NCBI RefSeq assembly: GCF_001641615.1 | Contig: NZ_LRRU01000020.1 | Coordinates: 823,299-887,298, forward strand | DNA: 64,000 nucleotides | Reading direction: 5' to 3' | DNA from: Pseudoalteromonas gelatinilytica | GTDB taxonomy: Bacteria; Pseudomonadota; Gammaproteobacteria; Enterobacterales; Alteromonadaceae | Part shown: piece by piece, positions 42,935 through 52,120 of the stretch | Layout: every line of letters begins with the position of its first letter | Numbering within the stretch: the first letter of the stretch is position 1 | Translations under genes and position numbers: made by a program | Notes under the pieces: model-generated | Databases searched by the model: none | Seen by the model: only the letters and a program-made list of their open reading frames with translations | Told to the model about the DNA's origin: nothing

Positions 42935-43390
42935 ATGGGTATTCACTTGGCTCGTTATAATCCATTGACTAAAGCAGCCAAACAACACAATAAATACCGT
43001 ACCGATTAATACGGGCATCACTAAAAAATCCCAGCTTTGCATAGATTGCATTATCAAAATTGGGTTTGCGCCTGCCGCTGGATGTACGGTATCTGTCAAC
43101 ATCATTAAGCTAATTGCCAGTCCTGTTGCTATAGAAATTTCAACAGGCCCTACACCGACATAATTTACAAATACAACACCGATTAATGCAGTCAAAAGAT
43201 GCCCACCAATAACATTTTTCGCTTGCGCAAGCGGACTGTGTGGCACACCAAATACCAACACGGCAGTTGCACCAAACGGTGCCATCAACCACACACCGTA
43301 ATGTCCTAGTTGCTGTAAATAGGCCAACACAAAAATTGCCATACAAGCAAACACACCCGCGATTGCCGCTTTAGTTACTTTATTATCCAT
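42914..43390 (-). CDS. HPP family membrane protein
   Basis: 158 residues from ATG 43390 behind GGGAGGTGTA, a strong ribosome binding site. Four to five hydrophobic segments are present. LMAPFGATAVLVFGVPHSPLAQAKNVIGGH and MLTDTVHPAAGANPIL, with the His-Pro motif, are the HPP-family signatures. Plant homologues transport nitrite into chloroplasts; bacterial substrates are unknown. It is divergent from a TetR gene across twin operators, so it is the likely target of that repressor. Confidence 0.88.
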   Translation of the reverse strand: MDNKVTKAAIAGVFACMAIFVLAYLQQLGHYGVWLMAPFGATAVLVFGVPHSPLAQAKNVIGGHLLTALIGVVFVNYVGVGPVEISIATGLAISLMMLTDTVHPAAGANPILIMQSMQSWDFLVMPVLIGTVFIVLFGCFSQWIITSQVNTHKKTANE

Positions 43391-43403
43391 TACACCTCCC
43401 AAA

Positions 43404-43449
43404 GTAGACCGAATTGTCTACCTCGCAAATGGTAGACAACTCGGTCTAC
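43404..43449. promoter_or_regulatory. Twin palindromic TetR operators
   Basis: GTAGACCGAATTGTCTAC (43404-43421) and GTAGACAACTCGGTCTAC (43432-43449) share GTAGAC-N6-GTCTAC. They are also arranged as near mirror images of each other around 43426. They fill the region between the HPP and tetR starts. Confidence 0.88.
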
Positions 43450-43489
43450 TTCTGTCAAGCTATCATTAATCGCCAATTGAGATCTTGTT

Positions 43490-44032
43490 ATGGATAAACG
43501 AACACATATTATTTTGACCGCCCTGTCACTTTTTTATCATAAAGGCATTCATAGTGTGGGAATAAACGAAATTATTAGTGTGGCCGGTGTCGCCAAAAAA
43601 ACCATGTACCACCATTTCGCAAGTAAGGATGAATTGATACTCGCGTGCCTTAGTGAGCGTCATACCCGATTTTTAAATTGGTTAACGCATGCCACCAGCA
43701 AGGTAACAAGGCTTGAAGAGTTAAAAGTAGCGTTGATCAGCTGCCATGAAGCTTGGTTTAACTCTGAAGTAACTGAATTAGGTGATTTCAATGGCTGTTT
43801 ATTTATCAATACTGCCGCTGAGTTTGCTGATCCTGCCAGCTCGATTAATCAAGCCTGCAAAGAGCATAAATTGGCAGTCCAGCAGTTAATAATACGGCGC
43901 TTATCAGCGTGTGAAAACATGGAAAGCTCGCAGCTCGACTCACAGAGCCACTATTTGATGACGCTTGTAGAAGGCATGATCTGCCAAGCAAAACTAGTAG
44001 GAATTAAACAGTTTCCTCATTTAAAGCAATAA
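43490..44032 (+). CDS. TetR/AcrR family transcriptional regulator
   Basis: 180 residues. The N-terminal TetR HTH spans ~5-50, with ILTALSLFYHKGIHSVGINEIISVAGVAKKTMYHHFASKDELILACL. The effector domain (NGCLFINTAAEFADPASSIN) is typical of the YxaF/LmrA/AcrR-like group. It probably represses itself and the divergent HPP gene through the twin palindromes. The ligand is unknown. Confidence 0.9.
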   Translation: MDKRTHIILTALSLFYHKGIHSVGINEIISVAGVAKKTMYHHFASKDELILACLSERHTRFLNWLTHATSKVTRLEELKVALISCHEAWFNSEVTELGDFNGCLFINTAAEFADPASSINQACKEHKLAVQQLIIRRLSACENMESSQLDSQSHYLMTLVEGMICQAKLVGIKQFPHLKQ

Positions 44033-44045
44033 ATAAATTATAAAA

Positions 44046-44067
44046 AAAGCGGCACTATGGCCGCTTT
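44046..44067. terminator. Terminator between tetR and the amidohydrolase
   Basis: An 8-bp stem AAAGCGGC / GCCGCTTT is preceded by an A-run, giving a T-run on the minus strand. It can serve both convergent genes. Confidence 0.75.
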
Positions 44068-44087
44068 CAGTTTAGATTTCCGCTTTG

Positions 44088-47000
44088 TTAAATTTCTTCA
44101 AAAAATAACTTTTCGCGTTTTTTCTCACCCACTTCGTTCATGGTGGCAGCATCAAATAAACGACCATTGATCATGGTGTAATCTATTTTATCTGTATCAC
44201 GAATGTTAGTTAGCGGGTTACCGTCAATAACGATTAAATCGGCAAGTTTACCCGGCTCAAGAGAACCTATGTTGTTATCAAGACCAATGTATTTAGCAGG
44301 ATCTAACGTTGCTGCACGAATTGCTTGAAGTGGTGTCATACCACCTTGCGCAAACATCCAAATTTCCCAATGTGCCGCTAAACCCTCACGTTGACCATGA
44401 GCACCTAGGTTTACTAAAACACCTAAGTCTTGCAGCTCTTTGGCAACACGCGCATTGTTAAAGTGGTTATAGTGATGATCGGGAGCCTTAACACGACGCA
44501 TTGAACGAGGTAAAAGCTGATTCTTTGGTACAAACTTACTTAAGCGTGGGTGATTCCACACATCCGTCTTGTCGTACCAATAATTTTCACCCCAAATACC
44601 ACCGTATGCAACACCCAGAGTTGGCGTGTAACCTACGTCACTTTGAGACCAAAGCTGGCGAATATCATCGTAAATATTGGCAACAGGAATTGAGTGTTCA
44701 ATACCCGTATGACCATCAACGACCATAGTTAAGTTGTGCTGCAGTAATGAACCGCCTTCTGGCACAACCATCATTTCAAGTTCACGACCTGCTTCAATAA
44801 CTTGCTGGCGCTGTTCACGGCGTGGTTGGTTATAGGATTTAACGCTAAACGCGCCCACTTTCTTTAAGCGCTCAAGATGGAACTTAGCATCTTCTAACGA
44901 ATCAATATGTGATGTATAACCTGGCATATTCGCACCATATAAAATGGTACCCGTTGAGAAAATACGAGGAGCGACAATCATGCCCGCTTTTTGCATTTCG
45001 CTTGCAGCAAAAATCTCAGTGGTGTCGTTTGATGGATCGTGAATCGTTGTCACGCCTAACGCTAAGCCCGCTAAGTTCTTCCAATTTTGCTGTGGAATGA
45101 TCTCATCGCTACCTTGCGAGCCGTGAGCATGCGCATCAACAATACCCGGCATAATCGTCTTACCAGTTACATCAATTACTTCTGCGCCTTTAGGAATAGC
45201 AACACTGTCTTTACTACCAACCGCTTTAATATGCTTACCATCAGTAACAATAACGCCGTTTTCAATGACCTGCTCACCGTTCATGGTGATAATGCGTGCG
45301 CCAGTTAATGCAAATACTGATTTAGGCTCCGCCATGGTTTTTGTAAAACCAATGTTATCGCCACTTTTAACTTTAAAATCAGTCTCTGCATTTTGGTTAA
45401 TATCAAATAAACCCGCTAGGCTTGCATGATATAACTCAGGACCTAAGCTCCAATAAAGTTTATCGCTTGTGCCACTCCAGCTGATGTTTTCACCTGCGCG
45501 AACAGAAAGCTGCTCAATTGGGAATTGGCTATCTTTCGGGCCAATATTAATGGTTTTGCCACGCTCAACAAATGGCGTAACAAATACCTTAAAACGCTCT
45601 GCAAACGCTAAGTACTCACCATCTGGTGATACTCTAAACTCTGTTGCATGTTCTGATTCATAAAGTTTGCGAACTTGTTTTGATTCAAGCTCAACAACGC
45701 TCAATGTTGGTTTTGGCCAAGGGCTCATCACATAAATACGGTCGTTTGCTGCACCAAACTGCGGCTGATAACCTGATTTAGTGATAAGTGTTGAATCACC
45801 GCCTTTGGCACTTACAGAGTAAATACCCGGCTCTAGTGACCATGTTGGGTTAAGAATACTGCCGCCGGATGCTTTACGGTAAACAACTGTTTTACCATCT
45901 GGGCTAAATGTTGGCTCTACGTATTTACCTGGCTCTTTGGTAAGGGTATCGCCACGGCCACCGCGTGCAGACACAACACGTACCGAGCCCTGCTCGTTAT
46001 CATCCCATGTGGTGTAAACAATCTTCTTACCATCACGAGAGAATTGCGGGAATAATTCAAAGTGGTCGTCTTGCTTAGTCAGACGCTTTACTTTGCCAGA
46101 CTCTAAATCACGCTTATAGATATGACCAAGCGCTTCAAAAATAGCCGTTTCACCATCTGGTGAAATTTGTACATTACGCAGCATTTTCACATCAAAATTA
46201 TCGCTATCAATGTTTTGTGTAAAACGCACGGCTTTTTGAATTTGCTTATTAGTTTCAACTTTAAATGGAATAGTCGAGACAGACTTATCATCCACGTCTA
46301 GCTTATGAATTGACCCACCCGCCCAAAAGACCAGTTGTTCGTTATCTGGTGTCCAAGCAATTGTTGGGTATACACCATGGATAGCCCATGTCTCTTGCAT
46401 GTCGCGCTCAAGCTCGCCATACAGCTTGGTATGCTCACCAGTATGAAGATCATATAAGTACAAGCTTGTTTGGAAATCATCGCGCTTGATATACGCAAGT
46501 TTTTTACCATCTGGTGAAGGTGTCGGTCGAATAGCCCCACCCATGCCATCAATGATAGTTTCAATCTCGCCGGTTTCACGGTCGTAGCGTTTAATTTTAT
46601 AAATGCCCGCTACAGAATCTTTGGAGTAATGGAATGTTTTACCCGGCGTTGCATCATGCGAAAAATAAACATAACGACCATCAGGTGAGAACATCGGCTC
46701 GCCTAAGTCTTTTTGGTCGTTTTCACGTGCAGTTAGCTGTACACCTTTACCACCCGCTTTGTGGTAAAGCCATACTTCACCAGCGCCTAAAGAGCGGCTT
46801 GCCGTAAAGTGCTTACGTGCTACTAAGTAGTCGCCATCAGGACTCCAAGCAGGACTATTTAACAAACGAAATGTTTCGTTCGTGACTGCTTTTTGGTTTT
46901 CGCCATTTAAATCCATAACCCAAATGTTGTCGCCGCCACCTTGGTCTGAAGTGAATGCAATGTGCTTACCATCGGGGCTAAAGCGTGGTTGCATTTGCCA

Positions 47001-47270
47001 TGCAATATCACTGGTTAATTGCGTTGCAGTGCCACCTGACATTGGCATTGTATAAATATCGCCGAGTAGGTCAAACACCACTGTTTTACCATCAGGGCTA
47101 ATATCTACGTTCATCCACGTGCCCTGCTCAACACTAATTTTAGCGTCTAGGAATTGCCCTTTAGGTGCGTCCACCTGCCATTTGTCATCATTTGCTTGCT
47201 CTGCTGCTACTTGCCCTGTAAGAGCAAGTGAAATCGATACAGCCAGCACTGTATGAAGCATTTTCTTCAT
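44088..47270 (-). CDS. Exported amidohydrolase with N-terminal beta-propeller
   Basis: 1060 residues from ATG 47270 (MKKMLHTV); the upstream in-frame ATG at 47348 has no leader character. A signal peptide ends near AAE. Residues ~35-640 carry repeated PD40/TolB-like blades (e.g. MNVDISPDGKTVVFDLLGD, PRFSPDGKHIAFTSD). The C-terminal ~400 residues are an amidohydrolase with HxH in IVDAHAHGS, a metal-binding EHS, and GHQ-like and LGAHGQ segments. It probably acts on peptides or cyclic amides in the periplasm; the substrate is unknown. Such propeller-amidohydrolase fusions are frequent in marine gammaproteobacteria. Confidence 0.88.
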   Translation of the reverse strand: MKKMLHTVLAVSISLALTGQVAAEQANDDKWQVDAPKGQFLDAKISVEQGTWMNVDISPDGKTVVFDLLGDIYTMPMSGGTATQLTSDIAWQMQPRFSPDGKHIAFTSDQGGGDNIWVMDLNGENQKAVTNETFRLLNSPAWSPDGDYLVARKHFTASRSLGAGEVWLYHKAGGKGVQLTARENDQKDLGEPMFSPDGRYVYFSHDATPGKTFHYSKDSVAGIYKIKRYDRETGEIETIIDGMGGAIRPTPSPDGKKLAYIKRDDFQTSLYLYDLHTGEHTKLYGELERDMQETWAIHGVYPTIAWTPDNEQLVFWAGGSIHKLDVDDKSVSTIPFKVETNKQIQKAVRFTQNIDSDNFDVKMLRNVQISPDGETAIFEALGHIYKRDLESGKVKRLTKQDDHFELFPQFSRDGKKIVYTTWDDNEQGSVRVVSARGGRGDTLTKEPGKYVEPTFSPDGKTVVYRKASGGSILNPTWSLEPGIYSVSAKGGDSTLITKSGYQPQFGAANDRIYVMSPWPKPTLSVVELESKQVRKLYESEHATEFRVSPDGEYLAFAERFKVFVTPFVERGKTINIGPKDSQFPIEQLSVRAGENISWSGTSDKLYWSLGPELYHASLAGLFDINQNAETDFKVKSGDNIGFTKTMAEPKSVFALTGARIITMNGEQVIENGVIVTDGKHIKAVGSKDSVAIPKGAEVIDVTGKTIMPGIVDAHAHGSQGSDEIIPQQNWKNLAGLALGVTTIHDPSNDTTEIFAASEMQKAGMIVAPRIFSTGTILYGANMPGYTSHIDSLEDAKFHLERLKKVGAFSVKSYNQPRREQRQQVIEAGRELEMMVVPEGGSLLQHNLTMVVDGHTGIEHSIPVANIYDDIRQLWSQSDVGYTPTLGVAYGGIWGENYWYDKTDVWNHPRLSKFVPKNQLLPRSMRRVKAPDHHYNHFNNARVAKELQDLGVLVNLGAHGQREGLAAHWEIWMFAQGGMTPLQAIRAATLDPAKYIGLDNNIGSLEPGKLADLIVIDGNPLTNIRDTDKIDYTMINGRLFDAATMNEVGEKKREKLFFEEI

Positions 47271-47376
47271 TGAAATCTCACTTATTATTGTTTTGCTTAT
47301 ATGCACACTTTTAGGATTGCACCAAATAGCATAGCAAGATTCCAGCAATTCGTGTTAAACAAACGTAAATAGTCGA

Positions 47377-48201
47377 CTAATGCCACGCAATCGGATCAAA
47401 CTGATAAAAGCCAACCAGTAAATGATAAATTTCAGGGTCAAACTGCCTGAGTTCGGCGGGTTTTTCTAAAAAGGTTTCTGTAATAACGGCAAAAAATTCT
47501 GCCTCGTTGGTCGCGCCATAACTATGAATAACATGCGGCATGCCATAAGCTAAATGGGTTTTGAGTTGATTAAAGGCGCGGCTAAATACTTTTGCCCACT
47601 TTTGATAATCTTCATTACTCGCAAGCATTGGCGTGCCTGTGGTTTTGCCTGTTTCTTGGTCGAGCTGATGGGCGAATTCATGAAACACTAAATTATGACC
47701 ATCGCTTGGCAAGCGGTTCCCCTCAAGTACATCATGCCAGCTCAATACCAAGGTTCCACCCGGCCATGATTCACCTTGGCGAACGGTATTGTGATAACTG
47801 ACCAGCCCGGCATTATCGCGGGAGGTTTGCGGAGCATAATACGCACTTGGGTATAAAAGGATCTCTTTTACATTACGATACAATGGCCAGGGTTTATTGA
47901 GCACCAAAACACAGGCATCGGCTGCTACAATCAACTTCATTGCATCATTAAGCTCAAGGCCATCACAGCCTATAAAACGTTTTTCATTTAAAAACCAAAC
48001 GATATGACGCTCTAGTTTTTCGCGGTCGGCATCCGTCATCTTTCGATAGATGGGCATATAGTTTAACAGCAAATTTTTTTGCTGAGCATTGAGGGTATTA
48101 TTGAGGTATTTTTTCTGCCAAAAGTGATTACGAATGTCGTCCCAGCGCCAGTAACACACAACAAAAATTATTAAAAAAAGTATCAAAACTAGGTTAAGCA
48201 T
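47377..48201 (-). CDS. M90 family zinc peptidase (MtfA-like)
   Basis: 274 residues. One N-terminal membrane anchor (residues ~2-18), then a soluble domain with HEFAH at 174-178 (NLVFHEFAHQLDQETG) and the later NEAEFFAVITETFLEKP carrying the third ligand Glu. This is the glucose-regulated metallopeptidase family M90, whose E. coli member MtfA binds the Mlc repressor. The membrane anchor differs from soluble MtfA. Whether it has the same role is unknown. Confidence 0.88.
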   Translation of the reverse strand: MLNLVLILFLIIFVVCYWRWDDIRNHFWQKKYLNNTLNAQQKNLLLNYMPIYRKMTDADREKLERHIVWFLNEKRFIGCDGLELNDAMKLIVAADACVLVLNKPWPLYRNVKEILLYPSAYYAPQTSRDNAGLVSYHNTVRQGESWPGGTLVLSWHDVLEGNRLPSDGHNLVFHEFAHQLDQETGKTTGTPMLASNEDYQKWAKVFSRAFNQLKTHLAYGMPHVIHSYGATNEAEFFAVITETFLEKPAELRQFDPEIYHLLVGFYQFDPIAWH

Positions 48202-48290
48202 TACTATCGCCTAAAAAACAATCTTGATACTTTAATGTGTGCAAACAAAAAAAGATCAATTGTTTACACACATTTTTATTTTAACGCTGA

Positions 48291-51197
48291 TTAATCAAGC
48301 GCAATACAGCCTTGATTATAAATAAAAATTTGGTTTCGACCGTTATTCTTTGCATTGTATAAAGCGTTGTCAGCATGTGATAGCAAGCGGTCATAATCAG
48401 CAACTTGCGTATTATCCGCCACACCAAAACTCACCGTCACAGAGAGTCCTTGCGCTAATTCTGAGAAATCGTAACCCGCTATCTCTAAACGGATAATTTC
48501 GCACAGTCTGGCGGCTTCTTCAGCGTTTTTGTAAGGGAACAACAGGGTAAATTCTTCACCGCCCCAACGCGCCGCATAGCCTTCATCAGGGAAATTCATA
48601 CGCAGCAAACGAGCAATTTCACAAATTACTTTATCACCAATCAAGTGCGAGAAATTGTCATTAATCAGTTTGAAGTGATCAATATCCATAATCGCAATAC
48701 TGAGTGTTTTATTATCACGTTGAAACTGATTAAAGTTTTCAGACAACCACATATCAAAGGCACGTCTGTTCGGTAATTGCGTTAATTGGTCATGATTCGC
48801 TAAATGAGCAAAGGCATCGGCTTGCGTTTGCAAATCATGCATTTGCTGTTCAACTTTTTCAGTTAACTCAATTTCAATGCGCTTGTAATGATATAGACGA
48901 TACTTATAAATCACATAAGCAGTAAAGAGCACGGCAACTAAGATAAATAACTTAAAGCTGGTTTTTTGCCAAAAATAAGGGGCAATTTTAAATCGCAGTA
49001 CTTGCTCATTATTTTGCCAATCACTATTTGGATACCCAGCGCGCACTTTAAAGGTATAGTCACCTGGCGGTAAATTGGTGTATTCGGTAATGGCCAAACG
49101 TCCCCTGTCTACCCATTGTTGATTGTATCCACTTAATTGAGTTTGGTAGTTTAACCGCCCCGGCATGATAAAACTAAGCCCTGCGTAATTAAATGAAACA
49201 CGAGAAACCCCAGCAGGTAAGCTCAGTACCTCATTGCCAACTGGTAAAGTAATGGGTTTGCCATCGACTTCAAAGCTTTCAATAACGGTCGATAAACGGC
49301 GTTTACTGGCTTCTTTTAAGCGCTCTGGTGTTGCAATAGCAACGCCTTTGGCAGAAGCAACCCATACTTGTCCATCTGAATGGAGCACAGCAGCAGGGTT
49401 TGAACCGCCATTCGCTTGCGCGCTTAGCATGCCATCGCCTTCATCATAAAGCTGCATCGAAACGCTCATCGGCTTAATTTTTTCAGGGTTATCTAATAGT
49501 GCAACAAGCTGAGCTTTGTTCACTTGAATTACACCACGGTTACTGGTTAGCCACAGTGAATCACCTTGCTCAATGACTTGGAACAGCTTATCAACCGGTA
49601 AACCTTGGTCTCGACCAAACAAGCTCATTTTATCTGTACTGAGATTGTAACGAACAAGGCCTCTATCGGTTGCAAGCCACATTTTATCGCCATCTAAGTA
49701 AAAGCCGAATGCATACTCAGTGCTGAACTGCTTTGGAAACTCAAGAGTTTTAAATTGCTTAGTAGCTGGGTCATAAATGGACACACCCACTCCCGTGCCG
49801 ACCCATAACCTCCTATGATCATCCTCGACAAGGGCCATAATAAAATCACCAATTAGGCCATCTTCTGTGGTGAATAATTCAGTGTGCCCAGCAGGGTCAA
49901 TTTTGGTTAAACCACCGGCGGTGCCAATCCATAAGTTATCCGCTTTATCAAAAAACACAGCGCGAACTTCGTTGCTGATCAGGCCATTACTGCGGTTTTT
50001 TACTGGGTAAATTTGTCCATTAACCACTTTCATTAAACCCGCAGTGTAAGTACCTACCCATACTCCGCCCTGCTTATCTTCAGTTAAACTTAATACGGAT
50101 AGTGGATCTTTTTCATAGGCTTGAATAAGGGTGGTGAGCTTGCCATTTTCAATACGATTTAAGCCGTTACTACTGCCCACCCATAAGCTGCCATCAGAAT
50201 GTGATAACACGGTACGCACATAGTCAGATGCAAGCCCACGGCTTTGACTCCAGTTTGTAAATGGCGCTTCACGCAAGCGAAATAATCCCGCATTTGTACC
50301 AACCCAAATGCTTTTTTCGCGGTCTTGCAATAACGATAAAATACGGTTGTTGGGTAAGCCATCATCTGCGGCTAAGTTTTCAAGGCCTAAACTGCTGAGT
50401 CTGAAGACCCCTTTATTAATGGTGCCAAACCACAAATCGCCCTGCGCATCTTCCAGTAAGCTAGCAATTGATTCATTATTAAGCACAGGGTTAATAGCAA
50501 CAAACTTTTCGTTTTGTTTTTGCCATGCTCCTTTTTCAGTGCCGACAATTAAAGTGCCCGACTGAGTAAGTAATAAGGTAAACACAGAGGCATTAGGGAG
50601 CCCAGAGTCTTCACTGACCTTACTGACTTGCATATCATTTATTTGATAAAGACCATCACTAGTGGCAGCCCAAATCACGCCTGTTTTGTCTTGTAAAAGA
50701 CGGTACGCGCTTAGCTTATCAAGCAGTTTTTGCTCAGTGGCAGTTTCAGAAGCGCGGTAAACAATACCTTGCCCTTCAAGTGCCAGCCAAAGCTCACCTT
50801 GTTCAGTAACAAGTGCATGATTAACCATGGCTGATGAACTTGGTAATGCTCGCCACCCCCCTTGTGAGCGAAGCGCAATGCCACCACGAGCACCCACGAT
50901 ATATAAATCGCCATTTTCCATTGCAATAAGGCTGCGTAGGCCAGAATCAGGTAAGCCAGGAATTTCGGTTCGAGTAAAGAGTTTAAACTCGCGACCATTA
51001 AAACGAGCAAGTCCTTCCCAAGTCGCTATCCAGATATATCCATCTTTGGTTTGCGTGACACCATTAATACTATTGTGAGGAAGGCCAGCGCGTGTACTCC
51101 AAGTCTCGGTAAAATAATCACTCAGAGAGAGGCGTGCAGATTCTGCAAAAGCGCTGAAACAAAAGAAAAGAAAAATACAACTAACTACCCGCACCAT
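48291..51197 (-). CDS. Reg_prop / Y_Y_Y sensor diguanylate cyclase
   Basis: 968 residues. A signal peptide (to AFA-ESA) is followed by two-component-regulator propeller repeats across ~30-620 (pattern GLPHNSINGV, DGYIWIATWEGLARFNG). A Y_Y_Y domain spans ~650-735 (GYNQQWVDRG, LPPGDYTFKVRA), a membrane helix ~750-769, a short coiled coil, and a GGDEF domain with GGEEF at 879-883. The five-upstream RxxD I-site is absent, unlike in the other cyclase of this window. It makes c-di-GMP on sensing a periplasmic, possibly sugar or glycan, ligand. Confidence 0.92.
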   Translation of the reverse strand: MVRVVSCIFLFFCFSAFAESARLSLSDYFTETWSTRAGLPHNSINGVTQTKDGYIWIATWEGLARFNGREFKLFTRTEIPGLPDSGLRSLIAMENGDLYIVGARGGIALRSQGGWRALPSSSAMVNHALVTEQGELWLALEGQGIVYRASETATEQKLLDKLSAYRLLQDKTGVIWAATSDGLYQINDMQVSKVSEDSGLPNASVFTLLLTQSGTLIVGTEKGAWQKQNEKFVAINPVLNNESIASLLEDAQGDLWFGTINKGVFRLSSLGLENLAADDGLPNNRILSLLQDREKSIWVGTNAGLFRLREAPFTNWSQSRGLASDYVRTVLSHSDGSLWVGSSNGLNRIENGKLTTLIQAYEKDPLSVLSLTEDKQGGVWVGTYTAGLMKVVNGQIYPVKNRSNGLISNEVRAVFFDKADNLWIGTAGGLTKIDPAGHTELFTTEDGLIGDFIMALVEDDHRRLWVGTGVGVSIYDPATKQFKTLEFPKQFSTEYAFGFYLDGDKMWLATDRGLVRYNLSTDKMSLFGRDQGLPVDKLFQVIEQGDSLWLTSNRGVIQVNKAQLVALLDNPEKIKPMSVSMQLYDEGDGMLSAQANGGSNPAAVLHSDGQVWVASAKGVAIATPERLKEASKRRLSTVIESFEVDGKPITLPVGNEVLSLPAGVSRVSFNYAGLSFIMPGRLNYQTQLSGYNQQWVDRGRLAITEYTNLPPGDYTFKVRAGYPNSDWQNNEQVLRFKIAPYFWQKTSFKLFILVAVLFTAYVIYKYRLYHYKRIEIELTEKVEQQMHDLQTQADAFAHLANHDQLTQLPNRRAFDMWLSENFNQFQRDNKTLSIAIMDIDHFKLINDNFSHLIGDKVICEIARLLRMNFPDEGYAARWGGEEFTLLFPYKNAEEAARLCEIIRLEIAGYDFSELAQGLSVTVSFGVADNTQVADYDRLLSHADNALYNAKNNGRNQIFIYNQGCIALD

Positions 51198-51328
51198 AAA
51201 ACTAAAACCCTGATATTTATTATCGTTCTATTCAGTGATGTAGCTCTGTGAAGCCAAAGTCATCCCTAACTTCAGATAATACTACATTAGTTGCAATTTT
51301 TACTCATTTTAATGACATTTAGCAACAA

Positions 51329-51985
51329 TCAATTACAAAAATTCGCAATTTTTTCTTGCAATATTTTCACAAATCTCGCTACATGCAAACCATCCATTAA
51401 GGCATGATGCACATCAATTGAAAGCGGCATTTTGCCAGTTTGTGAGTCATACTGACCAAACACAAACTTAGGAATACCAAGGCCATGCCCCTCACTCACC
51501 GCATGGGCAAACCCAGTAAAGTTTAACCATGGAAGCACTGAGATATGAATAAGATCAGGCTGCCCTTCTGTTGCAGCAAATGCATCAGAAAAAAATGGTT
51601 TTGCTTTACTCGCATTTCCCACTTCAGTGGCATATTTTGAAAAGTCTGCCATCGACGCTTGTTTTTCAAAATAACTAAAGCGGAATGTTTCATCTTCTGC
51701 CAGCTCAACCACACTGCCACGCACAGATGACAGTTGTACGGGTAAAGAATCAATAATTCGTTGGCGCATTGGTGCATATTCATGACATGCTTCAAGCGTT
51801 AGATAAACATAACTGTGAAAGAACGAATAAGGTTCTGCTTTGCACTTGTTGTAAAGAGCTGCCATGTCGAGGGAAACACACACATTAAAATATGGCAGAG
51901 AAAATTCGTTGAAAAAAGCGAAATGCTGTTTACGAGGCCAAGTATCAAGATTGATTGGGGTTATTTCACAAGGCTGAGTTTTCAT
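51329..51985 (-). CDS. Chloramphenicol-acetyltransferase-like (CAT) protein
   Basis: 218 residues. The CAT active-site motif HHxxxDG appears as VHHALMDGLHV near the C-terminus, with FTGFAHAVSEGHGLGIPKFVFGQY before it. The N-terminal WPRKQHFAFFNEFSLPYFNVCVSLD and SFFHSYVYLTLEACHEY match CAT trimer-fold proteins. Resistance activity is not implied; chromosomal CAT-like proteins often have unknown acceptors. It is a single gene. Confidence 0.88.
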   Translation of the reverse strand: MKTQPCEITPINLDTWPRKQHFAFFNEFSLPYFNVCVSLDMAALYNKCKAEPYSFFHSYVYLTLEACHEYAPMRQRIIDSLPVQLSSVRGSVVELAEDETFRFSYFEKQASMADFSKYATEVGNASKAKPFFSDAFAATEGQPDLIHISVLPWLNFTGFAHAVSEGHGLGIPKFVFGQYDSQTGKMPLSIDVHHALMDGLHVARFVKILQEKIANFCN

Positions 51986-52064
51986 TAGGCGTCCTCGAGA
52001 TTTAAAAACCGAGTGTACCGAGATAGTGAGGCTTCGTCATTTTGTTGCGATAAATAACAGCGAC

Positions 52065-52093
52065 AAAAAAGGTGCGACCTGCGCACCTTTTTT
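52065..52093 (-). terminator. Leucine dehydrogenase gene terminator
   Basis: A stem GGTGCG / CGCACC with A6 and T6 flanks lies 28 bp past the stop. Confidence 0.9.
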
Positions 52094-52120
52094 AACTGTA
52101 AATTTAGTGGGTTTACTAAA

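Noticed and set aside
51329..51985. Chloramphenicol resistance gene
   Set aside because: The CAT active-site motif is present, but there is no mobile context and composition matches the chromosome; a general CAT-like acyltransferase is the safer call.
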